Shown: positions 1 to 9,263, numbered from the stretch's first letter. The stretch: DNA of 61,058 nucleotides from Phyllobacteriaceae bacterium (GCA_029279965.1 JAJUHJ010000002.1:1-61058), one strand, 5' to 3'. Made by a program: numbers and translations. Notes: a model not told the origin generated them from the letters alone.

Positions 1-77
1 AAGGGACCGGTTTGGAATCGAGTCTTTACTTCATGGAATTTTCAACTCATACTATCCAAGTAGAGGAATAAACACCA

Positions 78-87
78 TAATAATGGA
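78..87. promoter_or_regulatory. candidate IclR-family operator half-site before the ABC operon
   Basis: TAATAATGGA here matches 9 of 10 bases of the half-site TAATTATGGA found in the palindrome before the iclR-type gene at 8001-8026. It lies just upstream of, and nearly abuts, the ribosome binding site (GGAGGAG, about 92-98) of the binding-protein gene. Only one half is clear, so a regulatory role is an inference. Confidence 0.35.
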
Positions 88-105
88 ATATGGAGGAGAG
101 GCACA

Positions 106-1629
106 ATGACGACTCTGCGTTCCCTGATGACGTCGGTAGCAGTTGCGAGCATGCTGGGAGGGCTGTCGCTACCCGCCTATGCGCAGGCGATCGACGTTGC
201 CATTATTGGAGAGCCTGACACCCTGGATCCGATGGTCTCGACCAAGGATGTCGTCAGCACCGTGACACAGCACTTCTATGAGACGCTTTTCACGTTCAAC
301 GGGAGCTGGGAGGTTGTGCCGCTGCTGGCGGCGGAAATGCCGGAGATCGCAGACGACGGCAAAACCTACACCATACCCATCCGCGAAGGGGTCACCTTTC
401 ACGATGGCTCGACAATGGACGCACATGATGTCGTCGATTCGCTGAAACGCTGGACCGAGGTGGCAACACGCGGGCGCGGCGTGGCGGACAAGATCGATTC
501 CATCACTGCTCTCGACGACTACACCGTCGAGATCAAGATGAACGAAGCCTATTCACCATTGCTTTCATTGCTCGCCTTCAGCAACTCCGCGGCAGCGGTC
601 TACCCCCAGGAAAATCTCGGCGAGACGATTGCGGAGGTGATCGGCACCGGACCTTACAAGCTGGGCGAGCACCGGCCGGACCAGTACATTCAGGTCGTCC
701 GCTTCGATGATTATGCCTCTCGGACGGAGCCGTCCGACGGCGCCTCGGGTGAGCGGAAACTATTGCTCGACGAAATTCGTTTCATCCCTGTTCCTGACCC
801 CAATACCCGCCTCGAAGGGCTGCTTTCGGGGCAGTATGACTTTGCCGAAGGGCTCGAGACGCAGGCCTATGACAGGCTGGCCGGCAGTGACGTGGCCGAG
901 CCCATGCTCCTTGAGCCTTTCGGATGGCCCGTGTTTGCCTTCAATCACAAGGCTGGCTTGATGGCCGATGAGAGCATCCGTCTCGCGGTCCAGGCTGCAC
1001 TCGCGCCGGAAGACATGCTCTACGCGGCATTCGGCGACGAAAAGTTCTTCCAGGTGGATGGCGCATTGTATCCGGAGGGGTACTTCTGGCGTAACGAAGC
1101 CGGGTTGGAGTTCTACAATGAGGCCAATCCCGAGCGCGCGGCAGAGTACCTTGAAGCCGCCGATTACGATGGCACGCCACTGCGTATCCTTACCTCGCAC
1201 CAGTATGAGTTCCACTTCAAAATGGCCGAAGTGGCAAAGGTCTATCTCGAGGCCGCCGGCTTCACGGTGGATATGCAGGTTGTCGACTGGGCGACACTCG
1301 GAGAACGCCGCAACGTGCCTGACCTTTGGGACATCTACATCACCCATTCCCCGTTCCTGCCGGAACCGGCGCTGACCAGCATGTATGCTCCCACTTCGCG
1401 GCTGGGCTGGGAGAATGAGGCGAAGGATGCGGTCCTGGACGCCTTCACGACCGAAACTGAACCTGAGAAGCGCCTCGAACTTTTCACGAAATTGCAAGCC
1501 CTGCTCTTCGAGCAAGCTGCTTTCTACAAGGTTGGCAATTTCAATGCCCTCTTGGGCAAGAGCAAGAAGCTCGAAGGTGTCGAGGAAACGCCTTGGCCGT
1601 TCTTCTGGAACGCCTCGGTTGCAGAATAA
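106..1629 (+). CDS. ABC transporter substrate-binding protein, peptide/nickel (SBP family 5) type
   Basis: Periplasmic solute-binding protein of the oligopeptide/dipeptide importer family, which captures the ligand and delivers it to the permeases encoded next. Residues 1-26 form a Sec signal peptide (KR-poor start, hydrophobic stretch, LPAYA before the likely cleavage site) with no lipobox, so it should be soluble in the periplasm. The mature N-terminus has the family-typical EPDTLDP segment, and 507 residues is the normal size. The ATG is preceded by a strong GGAGGAG. It is first in an operon with two permeases, an amidohydrolase, two ATPases and a RidA protein. The substrate is not readable from sequence; peptide-like or N-acylated compounds are plausible from the neighbours. 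Confidence 0.93.
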   Translation: MTTLRSLMTSVAVASMLGGLSLPAYAQAIDVAIIGEPDTLDPMVSTKDVVSTVTQHFYETLFTFNGSWEVVPLLAAEMPEIADDGKTYTIPIREGVTFHDGSTMDAHDVVDSLKRWTEVATRGRGVADKIDSITALDDYTVEIKMNEAYSPLLSLLAFSNSAAAVYPQENLGETIAEVIGTGPYKLGEHRPDQYIQVVRFDDYASRTEPSDGASGERKLLLDEIRFIPVPDPNTRLEGLLSGQYDFAEGLETQAYDRLAGSDVAEPMLLEPFGWPVFAFNHKAGLMADESIRLAVQAALAPEDMLYAAFGDEKFFQVDGALYPEGYFWRNEAGLEFYNEANPERAAEYLEAADYDGTPLRILTSHQYEFHFKMAEVAKVYLEAAGFTVDMQVVDWATLGERRNVPDLWDIYITHSPFLPEPALTSMYAPTSRLGWENEAKDAVLDAFTTETEPEKRLELFTKLQALLFEQAAFYKVGNFNALLGKSKKLEGVEETPWPFFWNASVAE

Positions 1630-1692
1630 CCAGGTCGAGGTCTGTAGCGGCGCAGCACAAGGCGTGCTGTGCCGCCACCTTGGGGGAGATGC

Positions 1693-2634
1693 ATGCTGAG
1701 CTATATTGCCAGACGGTTTGCGGGCATGGTCGTGGTCATGTTCATCGTTCTGACGGTGGTCTTCATCATCGTGAGACTGGCGCCGGGAGATCCGGCAGCG
1801 CTCATGCTGGGACCGGACGCCACGCCAGAAGAGGCGCAATTGCTGCGCGACCGTCTGGGGCTTAACCGTCCGATCCATGTCCAATACGTGGCATTTCTGG
1901 CGCAAGTGGTCTCGGGAGACCTTGGCACTTCCCTTTTCTTCAATCGGCCGGTGACGGAAATTCTCAGTGCACGCGCCGAGCCGACGGTTTTTCTCAGCCT
2001 CTTTTCGCTCGTAATCGCGATCACGATTGCGCTGCCGATCGGGCTCGTATCGGCCTATAAGAGGGGATCGGTGTTCGACCAGACTTCCGTTTCCCTTGCG
2101 ATGCTCGCCGCGTCCATTCCGAGTTTCTGGACGGGGCTTTTATTCCAGCAATATCTGGCAACCGGCGCGGGGTGGTTTCCGGTCGCCGGTTATGGCGGGC
2201 CCGACGCCGGCTTCTTCGAGCGCATGCGCCATCTGGTCCTGCCGTCCATTGTGCTCGGTATCGTCAATTCGGCGCTGATCCTCCGTTTTTCCCGTGCGGC
2301 CATGCTGGACGTGCTGTCGGATGATTTCGTGCGCACCGCCCGCTCCAAGGGCATGAGCGAATGGCGCGTGGTCCTGCGCCATGCGCTCAAGAACGCCATG
2401 ATTCCCATCATCACCGTGGTCGGACTCACCTTTGCGCTGCTTATTTCCGGCGCGGTGGTGACGGAGCGTGTCTTCAATCTGCCCGGCATTGGATCCCTCG
2501 TCGTGGGCGCCGTCTTGCGGCGTGACTATCCCACCATCCAAGGTGCGTTGATCGTCGTCGCCGGGCTCTACGTTCTCATCAATTTCCTGGTCGATATGCT
2601 GTATCTGGCAATCGACCCGCGCGTGAAATACTAG
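1693..2634 (+). CDS. ABC transporter permease, DppB/OppB type
   Basis: Inner-membrane permease subunit (313 residues from this start) of the peptide-type importer. The N-terminus MLSYIARR followed by a first membrane helix and the segment LGLNRPIHVQY are typical of DppB/OppB proteins. The cytoplasmic coupling loop (ARSKGMSEWRVVLRHALKNA) that contacts the ATPases is present near residue 220. A longer reading from 1669 is possible, but the ATG at 1693 has GGGGGAG five bases upstream and gives the usual family N-terminus. Located 63 bases after the binding-protein gene and 9 bases before the second permease, so co-transcribed. Confidence 0.93.
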   Translation: MLSYIARRFAGMVVVMFIVLTVVFIIVRLAPGDPAALMLGPDATPEEAQLLRDRLGLNRPIHVQYVAFLAQVVSGDLGTSLFFNRPVTEILSARAEPTVFLSLFSLVIAITIALPIGLVSAYKRGSVFDQTSVSLAMLAASIPSFWTGLLFQQYLATGAGWFPVAGYGGPDAGFFERMRHLVLPSIVLGIVNSALILRFSRAAMLDVLSDDFVRTARSKGMSEWRVVLRHALKNAMIPIITVVGLTFALLISGAVVTERVFNLPGIGSLVVGAVLRRDYPTIQGALIVVAGLYVLINFLVDMLYLAIDPRVKY

Positions 2635-2643
2635 GGGACCACC

Positions 2644-3504
2644 ATGGCGCAGATCGAACACGTGTCCATGGAAGCCGGGCTCGCAAGCGCACTCATGCAG
2701 CGGCGTACGGTTGTGGTCGGGCTGATCATTTTGGCTGTTTTCGCGTTTGCGGCCGTGTTCGCGCCGTGGATTACATCTTTCGATCCATCGGCCCTTTCCG
2801 TGCGCGATCGGCTGACGCCGCCCAATGCCACCTGGTGGCTGGGCACGGACGAGTTCGGCCGGGATGTCTTTACGCGGCTTGTTTATGCCGGACGCGTCTC
2901 GCTTCTGGTAGGCGCGGGGGTCGCGTTCCTTTCCTCGATCATCGGCATCGTCCTTGGACTGCTCGGCGGGTTTTTCCGTCGCCTCGATGGAATCGTTTCA
3001 CGCGTTATCGACGCCATGATGGCCTTCCCCGATATCCTGTTGGCCATCTCGCTGGTGGCCGCGCTCGGTGGCTCGGTGGCAAACGTGATCATCGCACTGT
3101 CGATTGTTTACGCACCACGCATCGCGCGCATCGTGCGTGCCTCGACACTGGTCATCCGCGAGCTCACATATGTAGAGGCTGCCCGTGCCCTTGGCGTGTC
3201 GACCTGGCGTATCATGCTCAATCACCTGTTGCGAAACATGGTCTCGCCGATCATCGTGCAGGCGACCTTCGTCTTCGCCTACGCCATGCTTGCGGAAGCT
3301 GGTCTGTCCTTTCTCGGGGTCGGCGTCGATCCTGAAACCCCCACCTGGGGCACGATGATCAATGCCGGGCGGCAATATATCGGGGATGCCGGCTGGATGA
3401 TCATGTCTCCCGGCCTTTCAATCACCGCCTGCGTTCTGGCCCTGCAGATCGTCGGGGACGGGCTCCGCGACGCCCTCGATCCGCGCATTTCGAAGGAGCT
3501 TTGA
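2644..3504 (+). CDS. ABC transporter permease, DppC/OppC type
   Basis: Second permease (286 residues) of the same importer. It has the DppC layout: a short cytoplasmic N-terminus, a first helix near residues 24-44, the periplasmic segment with GTDEFGRDVF, then five further hydrophobic helices. The coupling loop EAARALGVSTWRIMLNHLL lies in the C-terminal half. An AGGGGACC stretch precedes the ATG by a few bases. It pairs with the DppB-type subunit to form the transmembrane channel energised by the two downstream ATPases. Confidence 0.93.
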   Translation: MAQIEHVSMEAGLASALMQRRTVVVGLIILAVFAFAAVFAPWITSFDPSALSVRDRLTPPNATWWLGTDEFGRDVFTRLVYAGRVSLLVGAGVAFLSSIIGIVLGLLGGFFRRLDGIVSRVIDAMMAFPDILLAISLVAALGGSVANVIIALSIVYAPRIARIVRASTLVIRELTYVEAARALGVSTWRIMLNHLLRNMVSPIIVQATFVFAYAMLAEAGLSFLGVGVDPETPTWGTMINAGRQYIGDAGWMIMSPGLSITACVLALQIVGDGLRDALDPRISKEL

Positions 3505-3507
3505 TCC

Positions 3508-4638
3508 ATGGGCATCGTCCTTCGAAATTTCCGGATCGTCGGCTTTGAAAGCGCGACCAGGCCATCTGAGATCGCCATCGGTGATGACGGGTTGATTACG
3601 AACGCCGATCCGGAGTTCCGCGTGATCGACTGCGGCGGCGCCTGGCTTTCTCCGGGGTGGGCCGATCTCCACGTCCATGTCTGGCATGGCGGGACCGACA
3701 TCTCTATTCGTGCCGATGAGGCCGGCCTCTGCCGCGGCGTGACGGCGATGGCCGACGCTGGTTCCGCCGGCGAGGCAAGCTTCCACGGGCTGCGCGAATA
3801 TGTCATCGACCGGCAGCGGGAGACGATAAAGGCCTTCATCAACATCGGCTCTATCGGCCTCGTGGCGTGCAACCGCGTTCCCGAACTCATCGACGAGCGC
3901 TCCATCGACGTGGACCGCACGCTCGATGTCATTGAACAAAACCAGGATGTGATCTGCGGCGTAAAGGTGCGCGCCAGCGGTGTCATTGTCGGGGCGTGGG
4001 GCATTACGCCCTTGAAAATCGGCAAGCGCGTCGCCGAAATCGCAAATCTGCCGCTCATGGTTCATGTCGGCGAGCCGCCTCCCACGCTCGATGAAGTGTT
4101 CGATCTTCTCTCGCCCGGCGACGTCGTCACCCATTGCTTCAATGGCAAGCGGGGCGGTTCCATCGCCGACACGCAGAACCTCTTTCAATACGCGCAAAAA
4201 CTGGCGGATGCCGGTGTGCATATGGATATCGGACATGGATCGGCCTCCTACAGCTTCGCCGTCGCGGAGCGGAGCATCAGGGAAGGACTGAAACCGTTCT
4301 CCATCTCCACCGACCTGCATGGGCGCAATCTGGACGGGCCCGTTTATGATCTTGCCACGACCGCATCCAAGCTGCTTGCTGCCGGGCTTTCCTTCGAGGA
4401 ATGCGTGGCCTGCATTACGAGAAATCCGCGCAGCTTTCTGGGCCTAGGCTCCGACAGACTGGAACCCGGCCATCGGGCGGACTTCACTCTGTTCGATCTC
4501 ATCGACAGCGATGAAGAGGTTTTCGACAGCCAGGGCGACAAACGGCGGCTCGAACAGGTCCTCGCGCCGAAATTCACCGTGCTCGGCACCCATGTCACGC
4601 CTGCGCTGCGCACACGCGGGGAGGCCGGCGATGGATGA
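3508..4638 (+). CDS. amidohydrolase/deacetylase-family metallohydrolase
   Basis: Cytoplasmic TIM-barrel metal-dependent hydrolase of the amidohydrolase superfamily, 376 residues. Visible metal ligands are H55 and H57 (HVH after strand 1), K153 (the likely carboxylated lysine in GVKVRAS), H186 (MVHVGEPP), H209 (THCFNG) and D269 (STDLHG), the full set for a binuclear site. The sequence resembles the subgroup annotated as amidohydrolase/deacetylase, some members of which cleave acetyl esters or N-acyl groups of D-configured hydroxy or amino acids. Sitting between the permease and ATPase genes (3 bp after the former, overlapping the latter by 8 bp), it probably processes the imported compound. 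The exact substrate is unknown. Confidence 0.85.
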   Translation: MGIVLRNFRIVGFESATRPSEIAIGDDGLITNADPEFRVIDCGGAWLSPGWADLHVHVWHGGTDISIRADEAGLCRGVTAMADAGSAGEASFHGLREYVIDRQRETIKAFINIGSIGLVACNRVPELIDERSIDVDRTLDVIEQNQDVICGVKVRASGVIVGAWGITPLKIGKRVAEIANLPLMVHVGEPPPTLDEVFDLLSPGDVVTHCFNGKRGGSIADTQNLFQYAQKLADAGVHMDIGHGSASYSFAVAERSIREGLKPFSISTDLHGRNLDGPVYDLATTASKLLAAGLSFEECVACITRNPRSFLGLGSDRLEPGHRADFTLFDLIDSDEEVFDSQGDKRRLEQVLAPKFTVLGTHVTPALRTRGEAGDG

Positions 4639-5683
4639 TGTTCTGAGTGTCGAGCGCCAGGACAGAGGGCTGGGGAGAGAGCCCGATGTCGTTCTCAAGG
4701 TGGAAGGCTTGAGCACGCACTTCGTCACCAAGTTGCGAACGGCCAAGGCGGTGCGTGACGTGAGCTTTTCGCTGCAAAAGGGTCGCACGCTCGCCATTGT
4801 CGGCGAGTCCGGCTCGGGCAAGTCCGTGACGTCCCTGTCCATTATGCGCTTGCTTGGTGCAACGGGAAAAATCGCCAGCGGCCGCATCCTCTATCGCAGG
4901 CGCGATGGGGAGGTGGTCGATCTTGCAAGGCAGAGCGAGGCTGCTATGCGCGCGATCCGGGGGCGGGAAATCTCGATGATCTTCCAGGAGCCGATGACGT
5001 CGTTGAACCCGCTCTTCACCGTTGGGGATCAGATCGGCGAAATGCTGCTCCTGCACGAAAAGCTCTCGCGAGCGGAAATCCGCCGCCGCGTCATTGAGAT
5101 CCTGAATCTGGTCGAGATTCCCGGAGCCGAGCGCCGCATTGACGACTATCCGCATCAGATGTCCGGGGGTATGCGGCAGCGGGTCATGATAGCAATGGCC
5201 CTTGCCTGCAATCCGGCTCTGTTGATCGCCGACGAGCCGACCACTGCGCTCGACGTGACGATCCAGGCGCAGATCCTCGACCTGATCCGGCGTCTGCAGA
5301 AAGAACTCGACATGTCCGTTCTGTTCATCACCCACGATATGGGCGTCGTCGCCGAAATATCCGATGAGGTGGCGGTCATGTATGCTGGCGAGGCGGTGGA
5401 ACAGGCTCCCGTCAGGGAATTGTTTCGTCATCCCCGTCATCCCTATACAAAGGGGCTGCTCGCCTCCATCCCGAATACCCGGCGCGACTTCGATGAAGAA
5501 GGACGCCGTAAAAGACTGGCGCCAATACCCGGCACCGTTCCGTCGCTTCACAATATGCCTTTGGGATGCGCCTTTGCGCCTCGATGCGATTTCGCACTTC
5601 CGGCCTGTAGCGAACGAGCCGTAATGCTCGAAAAGCTCGCACCCGACCACCTTTCACGGTGCTTGAGGGCGGGAGAGCTCTGA
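4631..5683 (+). CDS. ABC transporter ATP-binding protein, OppD/DppD type
   Basis: ATPase of the peptide-type importer, 350 residues. Walker A GESGSGKS begins near residue 58, the signature is MSGGMRQR near residue 177, and the Walker B/D-loop region reads [12 protein letters not shown]. The C-terminal oligopeptide-family extension with HPYTKGLL and a cysteine pattern ([15 protein letters not shown]) is present. The ATG at 4631 overlaps the end of the amidohydrolase gene; a reading from 4511 would run deep into that gene and lacks family similarity. Translationally coupled to the following OppF-type ATPase. Confidence 0.93.
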   Translation: MDDVLSVERQDRGLGREPDVVLKVEGLSTHFVTKLRTAKAVRDVSFSLQKGRTLAIVGESGSGKSVTSLSIMRLLGATGKIASGRILYRRRDGEVVDLARQSEAAMRAIRGREISMIFQEPMTSLNPLFTVGDQIGEMLLLHEKLSRAEIRRRVIEILNLVEIPGAERRIDDYPHQMSGGMRQRVMIAMALACNPALLIADEPTTALDVTIQAQILDLIRRLQKELDMSVLFITHDMGVVAEISDEVAVMYAGEAVEQAPVRELFRHPRHPYTKGLLASIPNTRRDFDEEGRRKRLAPIPGTVPSLHNMPLGCAFAPRCDFALPACSERAVMLEKLAPDHLSRCLRAGEL

Positions 5684-6657
5684 TGGCGGCAGTCGACCAA
5701 GATCAGGACATTCTCCTCTCGGTGGAGGGGATGTCGAAGACTTTTCCCACCGCCGCCGGTGACGTTCATGCGCTGAAGGATGTCAGCTTCGCGGTTCCGA
5801 GGGGTAGCGTGGTTGGCCTTGTGGGCGAGTCCGGTTCGGGCAAAACGACGCTCGGCCGATGTCTTTTGCGTCTCGTCGAACCGACAGCGGGCGTTGTTCG
5901 CTTCGGGGACACGGATCTGCGTGCGCTTGGAAACGCGGAACTGAAGCGCATGCGAAAACGCATGCAGATCATTTTTCAGGATCCGTTTTCCTCGCTCAAT
6001 CCGAGAATGCGGGTGCGCGACATCATCGGCGAGGCGCTGGTCACCCACGGGATCGGCCGAAATCGTTCGGAGCGCCGGGAGATGGTTGCATCGCTCCTGG
6101 AGGAGGTCGGGCTGGAGCCCGATCACATGAACAGATACCCGCATGAATTCTCCGGCGGCCAGCGGCAGCGCATCGGTATTGCGCGCGCGCTGTCGGTGGA
6201 GCCGGAATTCATCGTTGCAGATGAATCCGTGTCCGCGCTCGACGTTTCCGTTCAGGCGCAGATCCTAAATCTCATGCAGGATCTCAAGGACCGGCGCAAT
6301 CTGACGATGCTGTTCATCGCTCATGATCTGTCGGTCGTTGAGTATCTGTGCGACGAGATCGTCGTGCTCTATCTGGGACGCGTGGTGGAGCATGGCACGG
6401 CGCGCCAGCTCTATTCTTCCCCGGCTCACCCCTATACGCGGGCGCTTCTGTCCGCCGCCCCGGTCGCCGATCCGGACTGGAAGCGCAACCGGCAGGTCCT
6501 TCGCGGCGAAATCCCGAGTCCCCTATCACCCCCATCCGGATGCGTCTTCCGCACGCGATGCATGTTTGCCGACGAAACATGTGCCGCGCAAATTCCGGCG
6601 CCCGTTAGCCTTTCTCCGCATCAGACTTCCCACTGTTTGAAAGCAGGTAGCATTTGA
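5683..6657 (+). CDS. ABC transporter ATP-binding protein, OppF/DppF type
   Basis: Second ATPase (324 residues) of the importer. Walker A GESGSGKTTLGR lies near residue 48, the signature is [16 protein letters not shown], and Walker B reads FIVADESVSALD. The C-terminal segment has the OppF-style HPYTRALLSA and a Cys-containing tail. The start ATG overlaps the TGA of the preceding gene (TGATG) with GGGAG upstream, so the two ATPases are made in a coupled fashion. Together with the OppD-type subunit it drives import. Confidence 0.93.
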   Translation: MAAVDQDQDILLSVEGMSKTFPTAAGDVHALKDVSFAVPRGSVVGLVGESGSGKTTLGRCLLRLVEPTAGVVRFGDTDLRALGNAELKRMRKRMQIIFQDPFSSLNPRMRVRDIIGEALVTHGIGRNRSERREMVASLLEEVGLEPDHMNRYPHEFSGGQRQRIGIARALSVEPEFIVADESVSALDVSVQAQILNLMQDLKDRRNLTMLFIAHDLSVVEYLCDEIVVLYLGRVVEHGTARQLYSSPAHPYTRALLSAAPVADPDWKRNRQVLRGEIPSPLSPPSGCVFRTRCMFADETCAAQIPAPVSLSPHQTSHCLKAGSI

Positions 6658-7145
6658 TGGACACTGATAATCTTGCGTCGGCGGCTCCCGAACTCCGGCT
6701 GGCCGCGCGCGGGCTCAGCCTGCCCGATCGCCCCCCGGAGCCGATCGGCCGCTTCCGCAATGTCAAACGCGTCGGCGCACTGCTTTACATTTCCGGTCAG
6801 GGGCCGCTGGGAACCGACGGGAAACTGCTGACCGGAAAGGTCGGGCGGGATGTGACGGCCGATGAGGCGCGCGTTCATGCCGAGATGGTCGGGCTCAACA
6901 TTCTAGCGGTTCTGAAGGATTATCTGGGCGATCTTGGCGAGATCCAGCAGGTCGTGAAGATCTTCGGAATGGTGAATGCCGTACCGGATTTCACCGATCA
7001 TCCATTCGTGATCAACGGCTGCTCGCAATTGCTTTGCGATGTGCTTGGTGAGCGTGGTTCTCACGCCCGCTCGGCGGTCGGTGTAGGCTCTTTGCCCAAC
7101 AACATCACGGTCGAGATCGAGGCGATCGTGGAGGCACGTTCGTGA
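6657..7145 (+). CDS. RidA/YjgF-family protein
   Basis: Protein of 162 residues in the RidA (YjgF/YER057c/UK114) fold family, in the longer subgroup often called endoribonuclease L-PSP/chorismate mutase-like. Recognisable segments are LLYISGQGPLG, FTDHPFVINGCSQLL and HARSAVGVGSLPNNITVEIEAIVEA. RidA enzymes hydrolyse reactive enamine/imine intermediates of amino-acid catabolism; this subgroup is less well characterised. ATG overlaps the TGA of the OppF gene (TGATG); a TTG three bases upstream is less likely. As last gene of the ABC/amidohydrolase operon it probably acts on a product derived from the imported substrate. Confidence 0.85.
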   Translation: MDTDNLASAAPELRLAARGLSLPDRPPEPIGRFRNVKRVGALLYISGQGPLGTDGKLLTGKVGRDVTADEARVHAEMVGLNILAVLKDYLGDLGEIQQVVKIFGMVNAVPDFTDHPFVINGCSQLLCDVLGERGSHARSAVGVGSLPNNITVEIEAIVEARS

Positions 7146-7179
7146 GGCCATTCCGCAGGATTTCTGAGAGCGGGTGCGC

Positions 7180-7986
7180 TCACGATCGCCCGCTGCCGAG
7201 CGCGTTTTCAATTGCAGCGGCGGAGCCTTTCACCTGTTCGGAATAGAATTCGAGCCGGCGACGGGCTTTTTCTTCCGGCAGGACGATGGAGATTGTGGCC
7301 GCGCAGGTGCCGTTGCCATCGCGGATGGGCGAGGCGATGCAGGCGACGGAAAATTCCGAAGCGCCGAGTTGAACCGCAAGACGGTTGCGAAAATCTTCTC
7401 CCGCCTCTTCAGAAAGCTGGTGGGGATCGACCGTTGCCAGTCCCGTTGGCGATGGCCGCGAATAGAGCTTGAAGGCAGCCAGTCTTTCCTCGGTGGGAAG
7501 ATGCCCCAGAAGCAGGCGGCCGGAGGCCGTCCAGTTCACCGGTACGCGGGTGCCGACACCGGAAGAAACGCGGAAGTGACTGTCGCCGTCGGCCATCGCC
7601 GCGACCACCATCATTCCTTCGTCACGGCTGCAGATCTGCACCGTCTCGCCAATGGAATCGCATAGACGGGTCATCTCACGCTTCGCTTCGACCAGAAGAT
7701 CCAGCTTGGCCTCATAGGCGAGCCCGTAACGCAGGAGACGCGGGCCCAGCCAGATGAGGCCACCCTCGACCTTGGTCAGAAGGTCACGCTGGATCAATTC
7801 CTCGACGATAGAGTAAATTGTCGACATTGGCGCGCGGATCGACTTGGCGATGTCGTAGGCGCTGGTTGGACCGCCGCGGTCGGTCAGTGCGTCCAGAATC
7901 TGAACGGTCCTCTCAATCCCGCTAACGCGGGAACGCCGGGCTTTGCCCAAACTGTTGCGAACCTCCTCATCGACCGCCTTGTCCAC
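7180..7986 (-). CDS. IclR-family transcriptional regulator
   Basis: DNA-binding regulator of 268 residues. An N-terminal winged helix-turn-helix (GIERTVQILDAL, then PTSAYDIAKSIRAPMSTIYSIVEELI) is followed by the IclR effector-binding domain (residues about 95-265) with the conserved ACIASPI segment. Start is GTG with AGGA upstream; the leader contains a large palindrome (8001-8026). The gene is convergent with the ABC/amidohydrolase/RidA operon, ending 35 bp from it, so it is the likely local regulator and probably autoregulated. The effector is unknown. Confidence 0.92.
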   Translation of the reverse strand: MDKAVDEEVRNSLGKARRSRVSGIERTVQILDALTDRGGPTSAYDIAKSIRAPMSTIYSIVEELIQRDLLTKVEGGLIWLGPRLLRYGLAYEAKLDLLVEAKREMTRLCDSIGETVQICSRDEGMMVVAAMADGDSHFRVSSGVGTRVPVNWTASGRLLLGHLPTEERLAAFKLYSRPSPTGLATVDPHQLSEEAGEDFRNRLAVQLGASEFSVACIASPIRDGNGTCAATISIVLPEEKARRRLEFYSEQVKGSAAAIENALGSGRS

Positions 7987-8000
7987 CGTCCGCTATCCTC

Positions 8001-8026
8001 TAATTATGGAGTTGCTTCCATGATTA
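8001..8026. promoter_or_regulatory. 26-bp palindrome, candidate IclR-family operator
   Basis: Two ten-base arms (TAATTATGGA and TCCATGATTA) separated by six bases; nine of ten positions in each arm are complementary. The ATGGA/TCCAT core resembles the TGGA-TCCA core of known IclR-family operators. It ends 14 bases upstream of the iclR start codon, in a position suited to autorepression. A closely similar half-site occurs at 78-87 before the ABC operon. Confidence 0.6.
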
Positions 8027-8120
8027 TGCACATAGGGTGGAAACCGCAAATCGAAAGTCATGTCAGCGTTTGTTGGCACGACCGACGCGTCAGGCAAATG
8101 TGCCTGTCGCCCACCGGGGC

Positions 8121-8744
8121 TCACGGAGCACCGGGCGGATTGACGCGCCTCAGCGTCAGGTTTATACGCCCGCCATTTTTCAGAAGGCCGGACGTGCCGG
8201 GATAGATCCGGCTGACCCCGTGATAGGCCAGCCGCCCCTCGCCACCAAGCACGAGGGCATCGCCACTTTCGAGACGAAAGGACACCACCTTGTCCGAACG
8301 GTTGCGGCCGCCAACCCGGAAAAGACAGGCATCACCCAGTGAAACCGAGACCACCGGAGCCGAAAACTCCCGCTCGTCCCGGTCCTGATGAAGCCCCATT
8401 TTCGCATCGCTGGAATAGAAGTTGACGAGACAGGCCTCGGGCGGGTGCCGATAGCCCGATATCTCATCCCAAAGCGTCAGCAGCCGATCGGGAATGGGGG
8501 GCCAGGGCTTCCCTGTGACGGGATGCGTGTCCTGGTAGCGATAGCCGTGCTCCTTGTCCGTCACCCAGCCGAGCGGCCCGCAATTGGTCATGCGCACACT
8601 CATGGGCTTTCCGCTGCGTGGCATGGTGGGCACATAGAGCGGGGCGTCCTTTACCGCTGCCCGAATGTCGGCGAGCAGAGACTTCTGTCCGGTTTCATCG
8701 AGAAAGCCGGGAAAGTGGCGTATGCCGGGAGGAAGAACGAGCAT
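8121..8744 (-). CDS. alkB: AlkB-type alpha-ketoglutarate-dependent DNA/RNA repair dioxygenase
   Basis: Fe(II)/2-oxoglutarate dioxygenase that oxidatively removes methyl adducts (1meA, 3meC) from nucleic acids. The iron ligands are seen as HQD (MGLHQDRDE) and the His of RLAYHGVSR; the 2-oxoglutarate-binding arginines are in RINLTLRRV near the C-terminus. Other family segments are SVRMTNCGPLGW and YRYQDTHPVTGKPWP. The start at MLVLPPGIRHFPGF (207 residues) matches the family N-terminus; a further upstream start at 8798 is possible but adds unlikely residues. Apparently monocistronic. Confidence 0.88.
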   Translation of the reverse strand: MLVLPPGIRHFPGFLDETGQKSLLADIRAAVKDAPLYVPTMPRSGKPMSVRMTNCGPLGWVTDKEHGYRYQDTHPVTGKPWPPIPDRLLTLWDEISGYRHPPEACLVNFYSSDAKMGLHQDRDEREFSAPVVSVSLGDACLFRVGGRNRSDKVVSFRLESGDALVLGGEGRLAYHGVSRIYPGTSGLLKNGGRINLTLRRVNPPGAP

Positions 8745-8828
8745 CCGAGCATCCAGGTTGCGTGAGTGACAGGATAGGGAACGATGCGCACAGGGCAAGC
8801 ACGCGGACCCAAGCCCTTACGACAGACC

Positions 8829-9263
8829 TTAATCGAGCGAGACCTTGCCGCGCATTTTCTTGATGGTGGAACGGCCCGCCTTTGCCTTCAGGCGCCGCTC
8901 GACCGCACCTTTCGAAGGTTTGGTCCTTTTGCGCGGCTTCGGGGGCGGTTCAGAAGCTTTCCGCAGAAGCTCGGCAAGCCGCGAGCGGGCATCGGCGCGG
9001 TTCTGCTCCTGAGTGCGGTAGCGGCCCGCCTCGATGAGGATATGACCTTCCTTGGTCGCGCGGCTGCCGGCCAGTTTCAAGGCGCGTGCGCGCACATGCT
9101 CCGGCAGGTGGCGCGCGCCGGCAGCGTCAAAACGAAGCTGCACTGCGGTTGCCACCTTGTTGACATTCTGGCCACCGGGACCGGAAGCGCGGATGAACTG
9201 TTCCTCCAACTCATCCTCTTCCACGAATACGCCCGGACGGATATCGAGACCGCTATCACCCAT
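8829..9263 (-). CDS. arfB: alternative ribosome-rescue peptidyl-tRNA hydrolase (ArfB/YaeJ)
   Basis: Small release-factor-like hydrolase, 144 residues. The catalytic GGQ lies in ASGPGGQNVNKV near residue 31, and the basic C-terminal tail (KPRKRTKPSKGAVERRLKAK and following lysines) is the part that enters the empty mRNA channel of stalled ribosomes. It hydrolyses peptidyl-tRNA on ribosomes stalled without a stop codon. ATG start and normal length. Lies between alkB and pckA on the same strand with intergenic gaps of about 85 and 100 bp, so an operon is not clear. Confidence 0.9.
   Translation of the reverse strand: MGDSGLDIRPGVFVEEDELEEQFIRASGPGGQNVNKVATAVQLRFDAAGARHLPEHVRARALKLAGSRATKEGHILIEAGRYRTQEQNRADARSRLAELLRKASEPPPKPRKRTKPSKGAVERRLKAKAGRSTIKKMRGKVSLD

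Noticed and set aside
760-1905. 381-codon minus-strand frame across the ABC binding-protein gene
   Set aside because: Overlaps a clear binding-protein and permease pair; no recognisable domain or ribosome binding site.
6654-6656. TTG start for the RidA gene
   Set aside because: The ATG three bases later overlaps the upstream stop as TGATG, matching the other couplings in the operon.
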